A stretch of 64,000 bases of DNA. It comes from Maricaulis sp048268525 (GTDB lineage: Bacteria; Pseudomonadota; Alphaproteobacteria; Caulobacterales; Maricaulaceae). Both the position numbers and the translations under genes were made by a program. Shown one piece after another: positions 18,101-25,973 of this stretch. Under the pieces are notes generated by a model, which did no database searches, was not told the DNA's origin, and was given only the letters and a program-made list of their open reading frames with translations. Every line of letters begins with the position of its first letter. Positions within the stretch are counted from its first letter, which is position 1. Location of the stretch: the NCBI RefSeq assembly GCF_048268525.1, contig NZ_JBLWVH010000001.1:186001-250000 (forward strand), written 5' to 3'.

Positions 18101-21100
18101 CCGTATGTGACCAATGTCGAATTCGTCACCACCGGTGGATCGCCGACCAATTCCGACACACTGCAGTGGGCGATCGCCCTGTCTGAAGCGGTCGAGAATG
18201 TGGATGCAAGCGACTTTGCGCTCGTCAATTCCTTTGGCAACACCCTGTCTGTCAGTCAGCCGCAATCGACGGTCATCGTCGTCACGGCCACGGGCGGTGA
18301 CCTGGCCAACAAGGATGGTCTGGTCACCCTGACCACCGGCGGCCTGGACATCACGGACCTGGGCGGCAACCGGCTTACCTCCCTGGAGGTGACGGGCGGC
18401 GCCGACGAGCGTGCCGTGACGATGGACAATACTGCGCCGGTCGTCTCGTTCAGCTCGGACGACTACTATGTATCCGGCAGCTTCGATGTTGCCGTCAGCC
18501 TGAGTGAAGCCGTGACCGGTTTCACAAGCGATGACCTTGCCGTGAGCAACGGAACCGTGACGGCGCTGGTCGCAAATGGCGACGACTTCATCGCCACGAT
18601 CTCACCGACAGCTGCGGGCCAGGTCATTCTCAGCCTCGCCGCCGATCAGATGACGGATGCAGCGGGCAACGGCAATGCAGCGGCCGGCCCGAACTATTTT
18701 GTGAACGACCCGGTTGCGCCGACGCTCACCACGATCGAGCGATCCTATCCGACCGACGAGACGACGGACTCGGACTATGTTGTCTGGGGTATCAATTTTT
18801 CGGAGGATGTCAGCAATGTCGATGCGAGCGATTTCCGGATAGCCGGTACGACGGCGACTCTGTATGTCAGCGGTCGCCGGGGCCGGGCTGCGGACGGCGC
18901 ACGCAGTCGGGCCAGTGCCGAGGGCTTGGGCCCGGACGGGCCCAGCTACCAGTACTCGGTGACGGCACAAGGGGGTGATCTGGCGACACTCAACGGTACG
19001 GTGACCTTGACCCTCGCCGGTGGCAACGACATTGCCGATGTCGCGGGCACCATGTTGGCGAGCACAGTCCCGACCGGCACCAATAACAACACCTTCATCC
19101 TTGAAAATGACGTCATTGCCCCGACAGTCGTCCTGTCGAGCGCCGCGAGCGATCCGCTCTCCGGCACGTTCATGCTGGATATAACCTTCTCGGAGGATGT
19201 CACCGGCTTCGCCCTGGAAGACCTCGTGCTCTCCAACGGCTCCGCCTCGGACCTGTCCGGTTCCGGCGCTGATTACACAGCGACCATCACGGCGACCGCC
19301 GATGGTACGGTGACTGTCGATCTGGCCGCCGATGCGGCGACAGATAACGCCGGAAATGGCAATGTGGCGGCGAGCCAGTTCTCGATCACATCAGATGGCA
19401 GCGCGCCGACGGTGGTCTTGTCGAGCGCCGCGAGCGATCCGGTCTCCGGCGCGTTCACGCTGGAGGTAGCCTTCTCGGAAGACGTCACCGGATTTACCCT
19501 CAGCGATCTGGTCGTCTCCAACGGAACGGCCTCGGACCTGTCCGGTACTGGTGCAGATTATACAGTGACGATCACGGCCACGGCTGATGGTGCGGTGACT
19601 GTCGACCTGGCCGCCGATGCGGCGACAGATGATGCCGGCAATGGCAATGTGGCGGCGAGCCAGTTCTCGATCACGTCAGACGCCAGCGCCCCGACGGTCG
19701 TCCTGTCGAGCGCGTCCAGCGATCCGGTGGCCGGGGCCTTCGTGTTGAACATTGTGTTCTCCGAGGCGGTCAGCGGTTTCGAATTGGCTGACCTTGTTGT
19801 CGACAACGGCGTGGCCTCTGGCCTGAGCGGGGCTGCTGCGTCCTGGTCGGTGACCATTACACCCTCTGCCGATGGCGCTGTGACTGTTGACCTGGCCGCG
19901 GACTCCGCATCCGACGATGCCGGTAACGGCAATGTCGCGGCGACCAGTTTCGTTATCGAGAACGACCAGTCCGCGCCGAGCGTGGTGCTGAGTTCCGGGG
20001 CGATCGAACCGGTTGTCGACGCCTTTACGCTGACCATCACGTTCAGTGAGGATGTCACCGGCTTTGAGCTTGCTGATCTCGTGGTTACCAATGCCGATCT
20101 GTCCGATCTGGCGGGTGACGGGGCAGTCTACACCGTGGTCGTGACCCCGTCCGGCGGCAGCCCGGTTACCGTTGACCTTGCAGCCGACAGTGCAGTCGAT
20201 GGCGCCGGCAATGGCAATACAGCGGCGGACACCTACTCCATCATCACAGACAACACACCGCCCAGCCTGGAAATTACCGTGCCGGGCGAAGAGACCGAAG
20301 GCGTGTTCACAGCGGTTTTCACGTTCTCCGAAGCGGTCACCGGATTTGTTGTGGACGATATTTCCGTCAGTAATGGCGACCTGTCTGAATTTGCAGCCAT
20401 CGACACGACCAGCTGGTCCGTGACGGTTACGCCGCAGACGGTTGGGACGATCACGCTCAGCGTTGCTGCGGGCGCCGCTGCGGACGCTGCGGGCAATGAC
20501 AGCCTGGCGGCTGAGGCGAGCCTCGAAGCGGTCGCCGAACCGATCGAAGTCGCTGTTGTCGTGGCTGAAGATGTCGAAGATCCAACTGAAATTTCGGCCA
20601 CCGCGCGGGTCACCAATCCCGGCAGTCAACCGGTCGACTTCCTGGTCGAGGTCGATGTGCCCTGGCTCGATGTTGATCCACGGACTGGCACCATCCCGTC
20701 ACTGGGAGAACTGGAATTGACCATTTCGGTCAATGAACTCGCCAACGGGTTGGAAGCCGGCACCTATACCGGCACCGTGACCGTGATCAATCTCAGCGGT
20801 GGCGGCGCCGCGGCCAAGACGCCGAACGCCCATGCCCGGGCAGCCGGAAACACGACCGTCGTGGCGATCCCGCTGACCGTGACCATCGCCGAGCGCCGGG
20901 GCACGATCCAGCTGGTTTCGACCACGCCGGGTGGCGTGCAAAGAGACGCGACATTCGACTTTGCTTCGTCGGATGCCGATCTTGATGCCATCAGCCTGAC
21001 CACGCAGGGTGGACATGCGGCGAGTACGCCAGTCCGCAAGCTGCTGGGCAGCTATGATGTCACCCAAAGCCTGCCGGAAGGGTGGCGGCTCGACTCTCTT

Positions 21101-22276
21101 TCCTGCGTTGGCGACACCGACAATGGCAGCGTCATCGACCTGGCAGCCGGGCGCGTTGATATCGATCTCGATGCCAACGAAAACATCGTCTGTACCTTTG
21201 CCAACACGCGTGACGAGGCGGAAGTCCGCCTGGCCACCCAGCGTGCGATCCGCAACTTCCTGGTTCGCCGTGCTGACAGCCTTCTGAATGCGGCTCCGGA
21301 GCTGACGCGTCGCGTCCGGGACCGGAACACGAGCTCGCCCGGTCAGTTCTCGGCCGATATCAATGGCGGCAATCGCATGGTGTCGATGGGCGCCAGCCTG
21401 GCCGGCATGCGCAATCACGCCGCCGCCAGTACTCCGCAAATGCCTGGCGAGGGTGTGGCCCGATCGGCTGATAGCGGTGGTGCCGACATCTGGCTCGCTG
21501 CCAACTACGCCTCGGTGTCTGATGAACGCTCGGGCGATGCGGCCGACAGCGCCTTTGGCGTGGTGCAGCTGGGTGTTGACTGGGCGGTCGATGACCGGAC
21601 GGTTGCCGGCGTGATGCTGCAGCATGACTGGGCCGACGAGACCACAGACGAGATCGCTGTGCGAGCCGGAGCCGTCCGCGGCGCCCGGGTCAGTGGTTCC
21701 GGCTGGATGGCGGGCCCCTATCTGGTGCGCGAGATCAGCGAGGGTGTCTGGTTTGATGCCCTGGCGCTTTATGGCCAGTCCGACAATACCGTCGATCCGC
21801 TTGGTCTCTATGAGGATACCTTCGAAACCGACCGTTTCATGGTCCGCATGAACCTGTCGGGTGAGTGGCGGTCCGGTGACTGGCGGATCCGTCCGAGTGT
21901 CAGCCTCGCCCACTTCCAGGAGACCCAGGACGGCTATTCCGACTCGCTCGGGATCAGTATTCCCGAACAGACCATCGCCATCGGCCGGCTTCGCGCCGGT
22001 CCGGAAGTCGCCTATCGCTTCGGCACGGCGAGTGGCGGTTGGTGGGAGCCGAGCATCGGTGTGACTGGCGTGTGGGACTACAACCCGGCAGAGCTGCTTG
22101 ATATCGACGGCCGGTTGGTTGGCACCGGTGGTGTTCGCGCAGATGCCAAGCTGGGCCTGCGCGGTCAGCTGGCACCGGGAGCGTCAATCCTGCTGGAAAT
22201 GGACGTCGACGGTTTGGGTGAAGCCGATTTCGAAGCGCGCGCAGCGCGGGTCGAGTTGCGGTTCAGCTTCAACTGA
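15113..22276 (+). CDS. Giant Ig-like-repeat autotransporter adhesin
   Basis: A 2387-residue secreted protein. I chose the ATG at 15113 with GGGGAG eight bases upstream; an earlier in-frame start at 14993 adds a non-signal leader. The long signal peptide ends in LLAPAVSHA. Then come about 17 bacterial Ig-like modules (15.27-20.5 kb) of two kinds: a roughly 120-residue form with TNADSLTW...VDASDF...GGDLA, and a roughly 95-residue form with FSEDVTGF...SNG...AGN. A BACON-like domain (PWLDVDPRTGTIPS, near 20660) and a prealbumin-like domain follow, then an Asp/Arg-rich linker and a C-terminal autotransporter barrel (from about 21480) ending in VELRFSFN. The protein is strongly acidic. The likely role is surface attachment or biofilm formation (inference). 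No RTX repeats or protease motif were seen. Confidence 0.9.
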   Translation: MVSIVSRASRAVVQFGQQAAQLVRSQLPATGRMVVAAAGLALLAPAVSHAVPAAPRLETVNGSTYTNADTLTFNISFDSEVRNVDATDFEVTGSTATITNLVSTGSDARYYRAAVEGGDLADLNGHVDLVLVAGQDIENLFGVALTNLATVSPEGTTVNNTPPNCAFSSAASAPVTSTFTVDVACTPQDGFADLIVGFGSDDLVLSNASLESFSFNAYATSGSFVLRPLDAGTITVDLPAGSLYDDASNPNTASTQFSISSDVTVPTVAMNPWSLSPYSGPLTLGITFSESVTGFDPATDLVLSNATIAVLSSGSRSFTLTVTPTAQGAFTVDLPAGVAVDADGFANTAATQFAGVYDTQAPVYTLSSAVVSPAIDNFTLDISVSEDVHFQSSYLTVTNGTASGLSGSGSNYQVTIRPTSNTEGTVTVELEAGAAPDRAGNDNAAATPFSIAYDLKSPRIDTVERLNPASEVTNADSLTFTVTFTEDVTGFDAADLRTISDDATSPTTGTITQVVSTSPSQYQVTVSGGDLATIGGNHSTGGSVSLTLFGQHSMTIEDVAGRAMTSYGAATSQEFYQIDNTKPGLTISGPALAASDFTVTFTFDEDVTGFTLDDVVATNVTLDNLSGSGDVYTADATVNGNTPITINVAANAAEDEAGNTSTAASEYSVAYDGTAPTVLSIERDTPTDEYTNANSLTWLVTFSEAVQGVGIPDFTVDGTTGSVISVASAGGNAYEVIVGGGDISTMTGTVTLSFAAGASITDANGLALTETSPSGANEDTYRVSHAAPVIASLTRQTPASEYTNADSLTWDMQFSSISSFFSLDADDFTLTGSTATLEVTRYSIGFYITASGGDLASANGEVRLRLNSGFYPDEYGNELNGSTAPTGANENTFWLDNTAPTTTIYTDGTGGSSDPFEVTVVFSEVVTGFDASDLDIGNATASDIVETVAGRFFTFNLTPTADGLISLAIDAAVAQDTAGNDNTAAETWSEYFDNTAPYVTNVEFVTTGGSPTNSDTLQWAIALSEAVENVDASDFALVNSFGNTLSVSQPQSTVIVVTATGGDLANKDGLVTLTTGGLDITDLGGNRLTSLEVTGGADERAVTMDNTAPVVSFSSDDYYVSGSFDVAVSLSEAVTGFTSDDLAVSNGTVTALVANGDDFIATISPTAAGQVILSLAADQMTDAAGNGNAAAGPNYFVNDPVAPTLTTIERSYPTDETTDSDYVVWGINFSEDVSNVDASDFRIAGTTATLYVSGRRGRAADGARSRASAEGLGPDGPSYQYSVTAQGGDLATLNGTVTLTLAGGNDIADVAGTMLASTVPTGTNNNTFILENDVIAPTVVLSSAASDPLSGTFMLDITFSEDVTGFALEDLVLSNGSASDLSGSGADYTATITATADGTVTVDLAADAATDNAGNGNVAASQFSITSDGSAPTVVLSSAASDPVSGAFTLEVAFSEDVTGFTLSDLVVSNGTASDLSGTGADYTVTITATADGAVTVDLAADAATDDAGNGNVAASQFSITSDASAPTVVLSSASSDPVAGAFVLNIVFSEAVSGFELADLVVDNGVASGLSGAAASWSVTITPSADGAVTVDLAADSASDDAGNGNVAATSFVIENDQSAPSVVLSSGAIEPVVDAFTLTITFSEDVTGFELADLVVTNADLSDLAGDGAVYTVVVTPSGGSPVTVDLAADSAVDGAGNGNTAADTYSIITDNTPPSLEITVPGEETEGVFTAVFTFSEAVTGFVVDDISVSNGDLSEFAAIDTTSWSVTVTPQTVGTITLSVAAGAAADAAGNDSLAAEASLEAVAEPIEVAVVVAEDVEDPTEISATARVTNPGSQPVDFLVEVDVPWLDVDPRTGTIPSLGELELTISVNELANGLEAGTYTGTVTVINLSGGGAAAKTPNAHARAAGNTTVVAIPLTVTIAERRGTIQLVSTTPGGVQRDATFDFASSDADLDAISLTTQGGHAASTPVRKLLGSYDVTQSLPEGWRLDSLSCVGDTDNGSVIDLAAGRVDIDLDANENIVCTFANTRDEAEVRLATQRAIRNFLVRRADSLLNAAPELTRRVRDRNTSSPGQFSADINGGNRMVSMGASLAGMRNHAAASTPQMPGEGVARSADSGGADIWLAANYASVSDERSGDAADSAFGVVQLGVDWAVDDRTVAGVMLQHDWADETTDEIAVRAGAVRGARVSGSGWMAGPYLVREISEGVWFDALALYGQSDNTVDPLGLYEDTFETDRFMVRMNLSGEWRSGDWRIRPSVSLAHFQETQDGYSDSLGISIPEQTIAIGRLRAGPEVAYRFGTASGGWWEPSIGVTGVWDYNPAELLDIDGRLVGTGGVRADAKLGLRGQLAPGASILLEMDVDGLGEADFEARAARVELRFSFN
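19118..20257 (+). repeat. Four in-frame 285-bp tandem repeats inside the adhesin gene
   Basis: Units begin at 19118, 19403, 19688 and 19973, exactly 285 bp apart, and a diverged unit of the same family starts at 20258. Each encodes a 95-residue Ig-like module beginning AP(T/S)VVLSS and ending in AGNGN-A. The first two units are nearly identical at DNA level and identity falls off towards the 3' side. The exact period and in-frame spacing point to recent duplication and to possible copy-number change by recombination. Confidence 0.92.
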
Positions 22277-22287
22277 CACCCTGGCGA

Positions 22288-22306
22288 AAGCCGGCTTCGC
22301 CGGCTT
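22288..22306 (+). terminator. Hairpin downstream of the adhesin gene
   Basis: Perfect 8-bp stem AAGCCGGC / GCCGGCTT with a TTC loop, 12 bp after the adhesin stop. It lacks a downstream T-run, so it is either a weak terminator or an mRNA-stabilising hairpin. Confidence 0.45.
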
Positions 22307-22412
22307 CAGGGGTGAGCGCCGGGTGTCGGAGCGGGTGTGAAGCGGGGGCTTCGCACCCGCAACGCCTTTGATGGCATCGAGTCCAGGCCGATACGTCCGG
22401 CTCTTGTGCCGA

Positions 22413-22433
22413 TATATTTTAGTTCTAAACTAA
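22413..22433 (+). promoter_or_regulatory. Probable MarR operator overlapping a -10 box of the catabolic operon
   Basis: TATATT at 22413-22418 is a plausible -10 element. It is followed directly by the palindrome TTAGTTCTAAACTAA (22419-22433; 6-bp arms, 3-bp spacer), 30 bp before the first gene. MarR-family regulators commonly bind such AT-rich palindromes over the promoter, and a marR gene is third in this operon, so autoregulated repression relieved by an aromatic or CoA-thioester ligand is likely (inference). Confidence 0.6.
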
Positions 22434-22463
22434 TCGGGCGTTCTCGAGGGGAGATGGCCCGGG

Positions 22464-24749
22464 ATGAAGATTGCCTGCCTTGGTGGCGGACCGGCCGGTC
22501 TGTATTTTGCCATTTCCATGAAACTGCGCGATCCCGGTTGCGAGATCGATGTCCATGAGCGCAACAAGCCCGGCGACACATTCGGCTGGGGCGTGGTGTT
22601 CTCCGACCAGACGATGGACAATCTGGCCGGCAATGATCCCGAGAGCGCGGCCACGATTGCCGACAGTCTCGCTCACTGGGACGATATCGATGTCCATTTC
22701 CGCGACACGGTCGAGACCTCGACGGGTCACGGGTTTTGCGGCATCGGTCGCAAACACCTGCTGAACATCCTGCAGGACCGGGCGCGCGAGCTGGGCGTCG
22801 GTCTGCACTTTGAATCCGAAATCGATGGCGACCTGTCGGCCTTTGCCGATGCCGACATGATCGTCGCGTCGGACGGTCTCAACTCGAAGATCCGGTCCCG
22901 GTTCGAGGCCAGTTTCAAGCCCGATATCGAGACCCGCCGCAACCGCTTCGTCTGGCTCGGTACGCACAAGGTGTTCGAAGCCTTCACCTTCATCTTCACC
23001 GAGACCGAACACGGTTGGGTCTGGGCCCACGCCTACCGGTTTGACGACCAGACCTCGACCTTTATCGTCGAATGTGCGCCTGAAACCTGGGAGGCCTGGG
23101 GGTTCGGCGACATGGACCAGGCGGAAACCTGTCGGGTCTGCGAGCAGATATTCGCATCCTGGCTGGATGGAGAGGCCTTGATGTCGAATGCCGCGCACAA
23201 GCGCGGTTCCGCCTGGCTCAATTTCCCGCGGGTGCTGTGTGATACCTGGGTGCATGACAATGTGGTCCTGCTCGGGGATGCCGCCCACACCGCCCATTTC
23301 TCGATCGGCTCGGGCACCAAGCTGGCCTTCGAGGACGCGATCATGCTGGCGGATGTCCTGACCAGCACGACAAAGCCGGTGGCCGAGGGGCTGGTCGACT
23401 ATCAGGAGGCGCGCAAGGTTGAAGTGCTCAAGCTTCAAAGCGCCGCCCGCAATTCCACCGAATGGTTCGAAAACCTAGACCGCTATCTGGATTTCCAACC
23501 CAAGCAGTTTGCCTATTCATTGCTGACCCGCTCGCAGCGGATCAGCCATGAAAACCTGCGCCTGCGCGATCCGGACTGGCTGGCGGGCGTGGAGAGCTGG
23601 TTTGCCGAGGCTGGCGGGGAGGCCGGTGCGAAGCCGCCCATGTTTGCGCCGTTCACCCTGCGCGACATGCGGCTTGAAAATCGCGTCGTCGTCTCGCCCA
23701 TGTGTCAGTATTCGGCCCGCGACGGCGCGCCCGGCGCTTTCCATCAGGTGCACTATGGCGCCCGCTGTCTGGGCGGGGCAGGGCTCGTCTATACCGAGAT
23801 GACCAATGTCAGCGCCGATGCCCGCATCACGCCGGGCTGCACCGGGCTGTACACGGATCAGCATGTCGAGGCCTGGCGCCGGATTACCGACTTCGCGCAT
23901 GAAAACAGCCACGCGAAAATGGCCATCCAGCTGTCCCATGCCGGCCGCAAGGGATCCACGCGGATCGGATGGGAGGGCTATGACGTGCCCTTGCCGGAGG
24001 GCAACTGGCCTGTCTACGGACCGTCCCCTATTCCCTGGGATCAGGGCAATCAGGCCCCCATCGAGATGACCCGTGACGATATGGATCGAGTCCTCGCCGA
24101 CTTTGTCAGGGCCACCGGGCGGGCCGTTGAGGCGGGCTTCGACATGGTCGAGCTGCACTGTGCCCATGGCTATCTCCTGTCCAGCTTCATCACGCCGATC
24201 TCCAACCATCGCACCGACGCCTATGGTGGCAGCCTGGAAAACCGGCTCCGCTTCCCGCTCGAAGTCTTCCGCGGCATGCGGGATGTCTGGCCGGCTGAAA
24301 AACCGATGGCGGTTCGTATTTCCGCGACTGACTGGGTCGCCGGGCAGGGCATTGATGGTGATGACAGCGTCGCTGTTGCCCAGGCCTTCATCGATGCCGG
24401 GGCTGACCTGATCGACGTCTCCGCCGGTCAGACCACACCCAAGGGGCGTCCGGTCTATGGCCGCATGTTCCAGACGCCCTATTCCGACCAGATCCGCAAT
24501 TCGTTGGGATGCGCGACCATGGCGGTCGGCAATATCTACGAGCCGGATCATGTCAATTCGATCCTCGCTGCCGGCCGCGCCGACCTTGTCGCGCTGGCGA
24601 GGCCGCACCTGCTCGATCCCAACTGGACCCTGCGCGCTGCCGCAGAGCTGGGTTATCGCGGCGTCGACGTGCCGCCGCAATACCTCGCCGGGTTTGACCA
24701 ACTCGCGCGCAATCTCCAGCGCGCCAATGAGACGGAGTTTCGGGCATGA
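22464..24749 (+). CDS. 2-aminobenzoyl-CoA (or salicylyl-CoA) monooxygenase / Old-Yellow-Enzyme fusion
   Basis: A 761-residue two-domain flavoprotein. Residues 1-370 are an FAD aromatic hydroxylase (N-terminal GGGPAG dinucleotide motif, then GDAAHTAHFSIGSGTKLAFEDA with the flavin-binding Gly-Asp). Residues about 393-740 are an NADH:flavin oxidoreductase of the Old Yellow Enzyme type (FAPFTLRDMRLENR, VVSPMCQYSA, ELHCAHGYLLSSFITP, NHRTDAYGGSLENR). This architecture is that of 2-aminobenzoyl-CoA monooxygenase/reductase, which both hydroxylates and reduces the ring; databases often label it bifunctional salicylyl-CoA 5-hydroxylase/oxidoreductase. The RidA and ligase neighbours favour the amino substrate. 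GAGGGGAG lies ten bases before the ATG. It overlaps the next gene as ATGA. Confidence 0.85.
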   Translation: MKIACLGGGPAGLYFAISMKLRDPGCEIDVHERNKPGDTFGWGVVFSDQTMDNLAGNDPESAATIADSLAHWDDIDVHFRDTVETSTGHGFCGIGRKHLLNILQDRARELGVGLHFESEIDGDLSAFADADMIVASDGLNSKIRSRFEASFKPDIETRRNRFVWLGTHKVFEAFTFIFTETEHGWVWAHAYRFDDQTSTFIVECAPETWEAWGFGDMDQAETCRVCEQIFASWLDGEALMSNAAHKRGSAWLNFPRVLCDTWVHDNVVLLGDAAHTAHFSIGSGTKLAFEDAIMLADVLTSTTKPVAEGLVDYQEARKVEVLKLQSAARNSTEWFENLDRYLDFQPKQFAYSLLTRSQRISHENLRLRDPDWLAGVESWFAEAGGEAGAKPPMFAPFTLRDMRLENRVVVSPMCQYSARDGAPGAFHQVHYGARCLGGAGLVYTEMTNVSADARITPGCTGLYTDQHVEAWRRITDFAHENSHAKMAIQLSHAGRKGSTRIGWEGYDVPLPEGNWPVYGPSPIPWDQGNQAPIEMTRDDMDRVLADFVRATGRAVEAGFDMVELHCAHGYLLSSFITPISNHRTDAYGGSLENRLRFPLEVFRGMRDVWPAEKPMAVRISATDWVAGQGIDGDDSVAVAQAFIDAGADLIDVSAGQTTPKGRPVYGRMFQTPYSDQIRNSLGCATMAVGNIYEPDHVNSILAAGRADLVALARPHLLDPNWTLRAAAELGYRGVDVPPQYLAGFDQLARNLQRANETEFRA

Positions 24750-25495
24750 GCGCATTGGCTGGACGACGGGCCGTCATTACCGGTGGCGGAACAGGTATCG
24801 GTCTGGCCTGCGCACGCCGCCTGGCGGCGGAGGGTGTCGAGACGGTTTTGATGGGCCGCGACCTGGACCGTCTGCGAGAGGCGGCAGACGGTATTGGAGG
24901 GGCCAGCGCGATCCGTTGCGATGTCACCGATGATGACAGCGTCCGGTCGGCCTTCGAGGCTGCAGGCGCGGTCGATATCCTGGTCAACAATGCCGGGATC
25001 GTGTCGGCTGCGGCCTTCCATCGGACGCCGATGGCCGACTGGCAGCGTATCCAGGCAGTCAATGTCGAGGGGTTGGTTCGTTGCAGTCAGGCCGTGGCCG
25101 GTTCGATGATGTGCGCCGACTATGCCCGGATCATCAATATCGCCTCGATCGCCGGTCTTCGCGGCGGCGCCTATGTCGCGCCCTATGTCGCCTCCAAACA
25201 CGCGGTCGTCGGCCTGACCAAATCGCTGTCACTCGAATACGCGCAGACCCGGCTGACCGTGAATGCTGTCTGTCCGGGCTATGTCGAGACCGAAATCGTC
25301 GAGAATTCCATCGCCAACATCATGGAAAAGACCGGCCGGACGCGCGACCAGGCGCTGGCCGAGCTGACCAAGACCAATCCGCAAGGCCGTCTGATCCAGG
25401 TCGAGGAAGTCGCCGAGGCTGTCGCCTGGCTGTGTTCGCCCCTGTCCGGCTCGGTATCCGGCCAGGCCATCGCCATCTCGGGCGGAGCTGTCTGA
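24746..25495 (+). CDS. SDR-family 3-hydroxyacyl-CoA dehydrogenase-like oxidoreductase
   Basis: A 249-residue classical short-chain dehydrogenase with the cofactor motif TGGGTGIG near the N-terminus, NNAG near residue 84 and catalytic Tyr-x-x-x-Lys in YVASKHA. Asp/Arg preference after the second strand is not decisive for NAD versus NADP. It overlaps the monooxygenase gene by four bases and precedes marR by one base. In the aminobenzoyl-CoA pathway a dehydrogenase of this kind would act on the ring ketone or on a 3-hydroxyacyl-CoA intermediate; the exact step is inference. Confidence 0.85.
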   Translation: MSALAGRRAVITGGGTGIGLACARRLAAEGVETVLMGRDLDRLREAADGIGGASAIRCDVTDDDSVRSAFEAAGAVDILVNNAGIVSAAAFHRTPMADWQRIQAVNVEGLVRCSQAVAGSMMCADYARIINIASIAGLRGGAYVAPYVASKHAVVGLTKSLSLEYAQTRLTVNAVCPGYVETEIVENSIANIMEKTGRTRDQALAELTKTNPQGRLIQVEEVAEAVAWLCSPLSGSVSGQAIAISGGAV

Positions 25496-25496
25496 C

Positions 25497-25970
25497 ATGG
25501 TCGTATCCGCGCAAACCGGATCGATCGATGGACGGACGGCGGTCAAGCTGTGGCTGCGTCTCTACCGCCCGACCGCCTTGATCGAACGGGAATTGCGGAC
25601 GCGCTTCCAGCGTGAATTCGGTGTCAGCCTGTCGCGTTTTGATGCCCTGGCCGCCCTCGATCGGGCCGAGACCGGCCTGTTGATGGGCGAATTGTCCGAG
25701 CGGCTTCTGGTTACCAATGGCAATGTCACGGGACTGATCAGCCGGATGGTCGCGGACGGCCTGGTCACGCGGACCGCGCTGGAAAAGGACCGTCGCCGCT
25801 TTCGCGTCGACCTGACGGAGGCCGGGCGCGCGACATTCACAATCATGGCCAAGGCCCATGCCGACTGGCTTGCCGACATTTTCGCAAACTTGCCTGGCGA
25901 GGCGGCCAACAGCCTGACTGACCAGACCGAACACCTCTTGCATTCCCTGCGAACCGAACAGGACGGATAG
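25497..25970 (+). CDS. MarR-family transcriptional regulator
   Basis: A 157-residue winged-helix regulator with the MarR core: RFDALAALDRAETGLLMGELSERLLVTNGNVTGLI (helix-turn-helix around residues 45-78) and the wing LVTRTALEKDRRRFRVDLTEAG. It is embedded within the operon, one base after the SDR gene and three bases before the enoyl-CoA hydratase gene, so it is co-transcribed with the pathway it probably controls. The palindrome at 22419-22433 is its likely operator. Confidence 0.9.
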   Translation: MVVSAQTGSIDGRTAVKLWLRLYRPTALIERELRTRFQREFGVSLSRFDALAALDRAETGLLMGELSERLLVTNGNVTGLISRMVADGLVTRTALEKDRRRFRVDLTEAGRATFTIMAKAHADWLADIFANLPGEAANSLTDQTEHLLHSLRTEQDG

Positions 25971-25973
25971 ATC

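Noticed and set aside
19118..20257. CRISPR-like periodic repeat
   Set aside because: The 285-bp period is in frame, has no spacers and encodes Ig-like modules.
20699..21913. 404-codon minus-strand frame inside the adhesin gene
   Set aside because: Antisense to the BACON-like and barrel domains, which are clearly coding on the plus strand.
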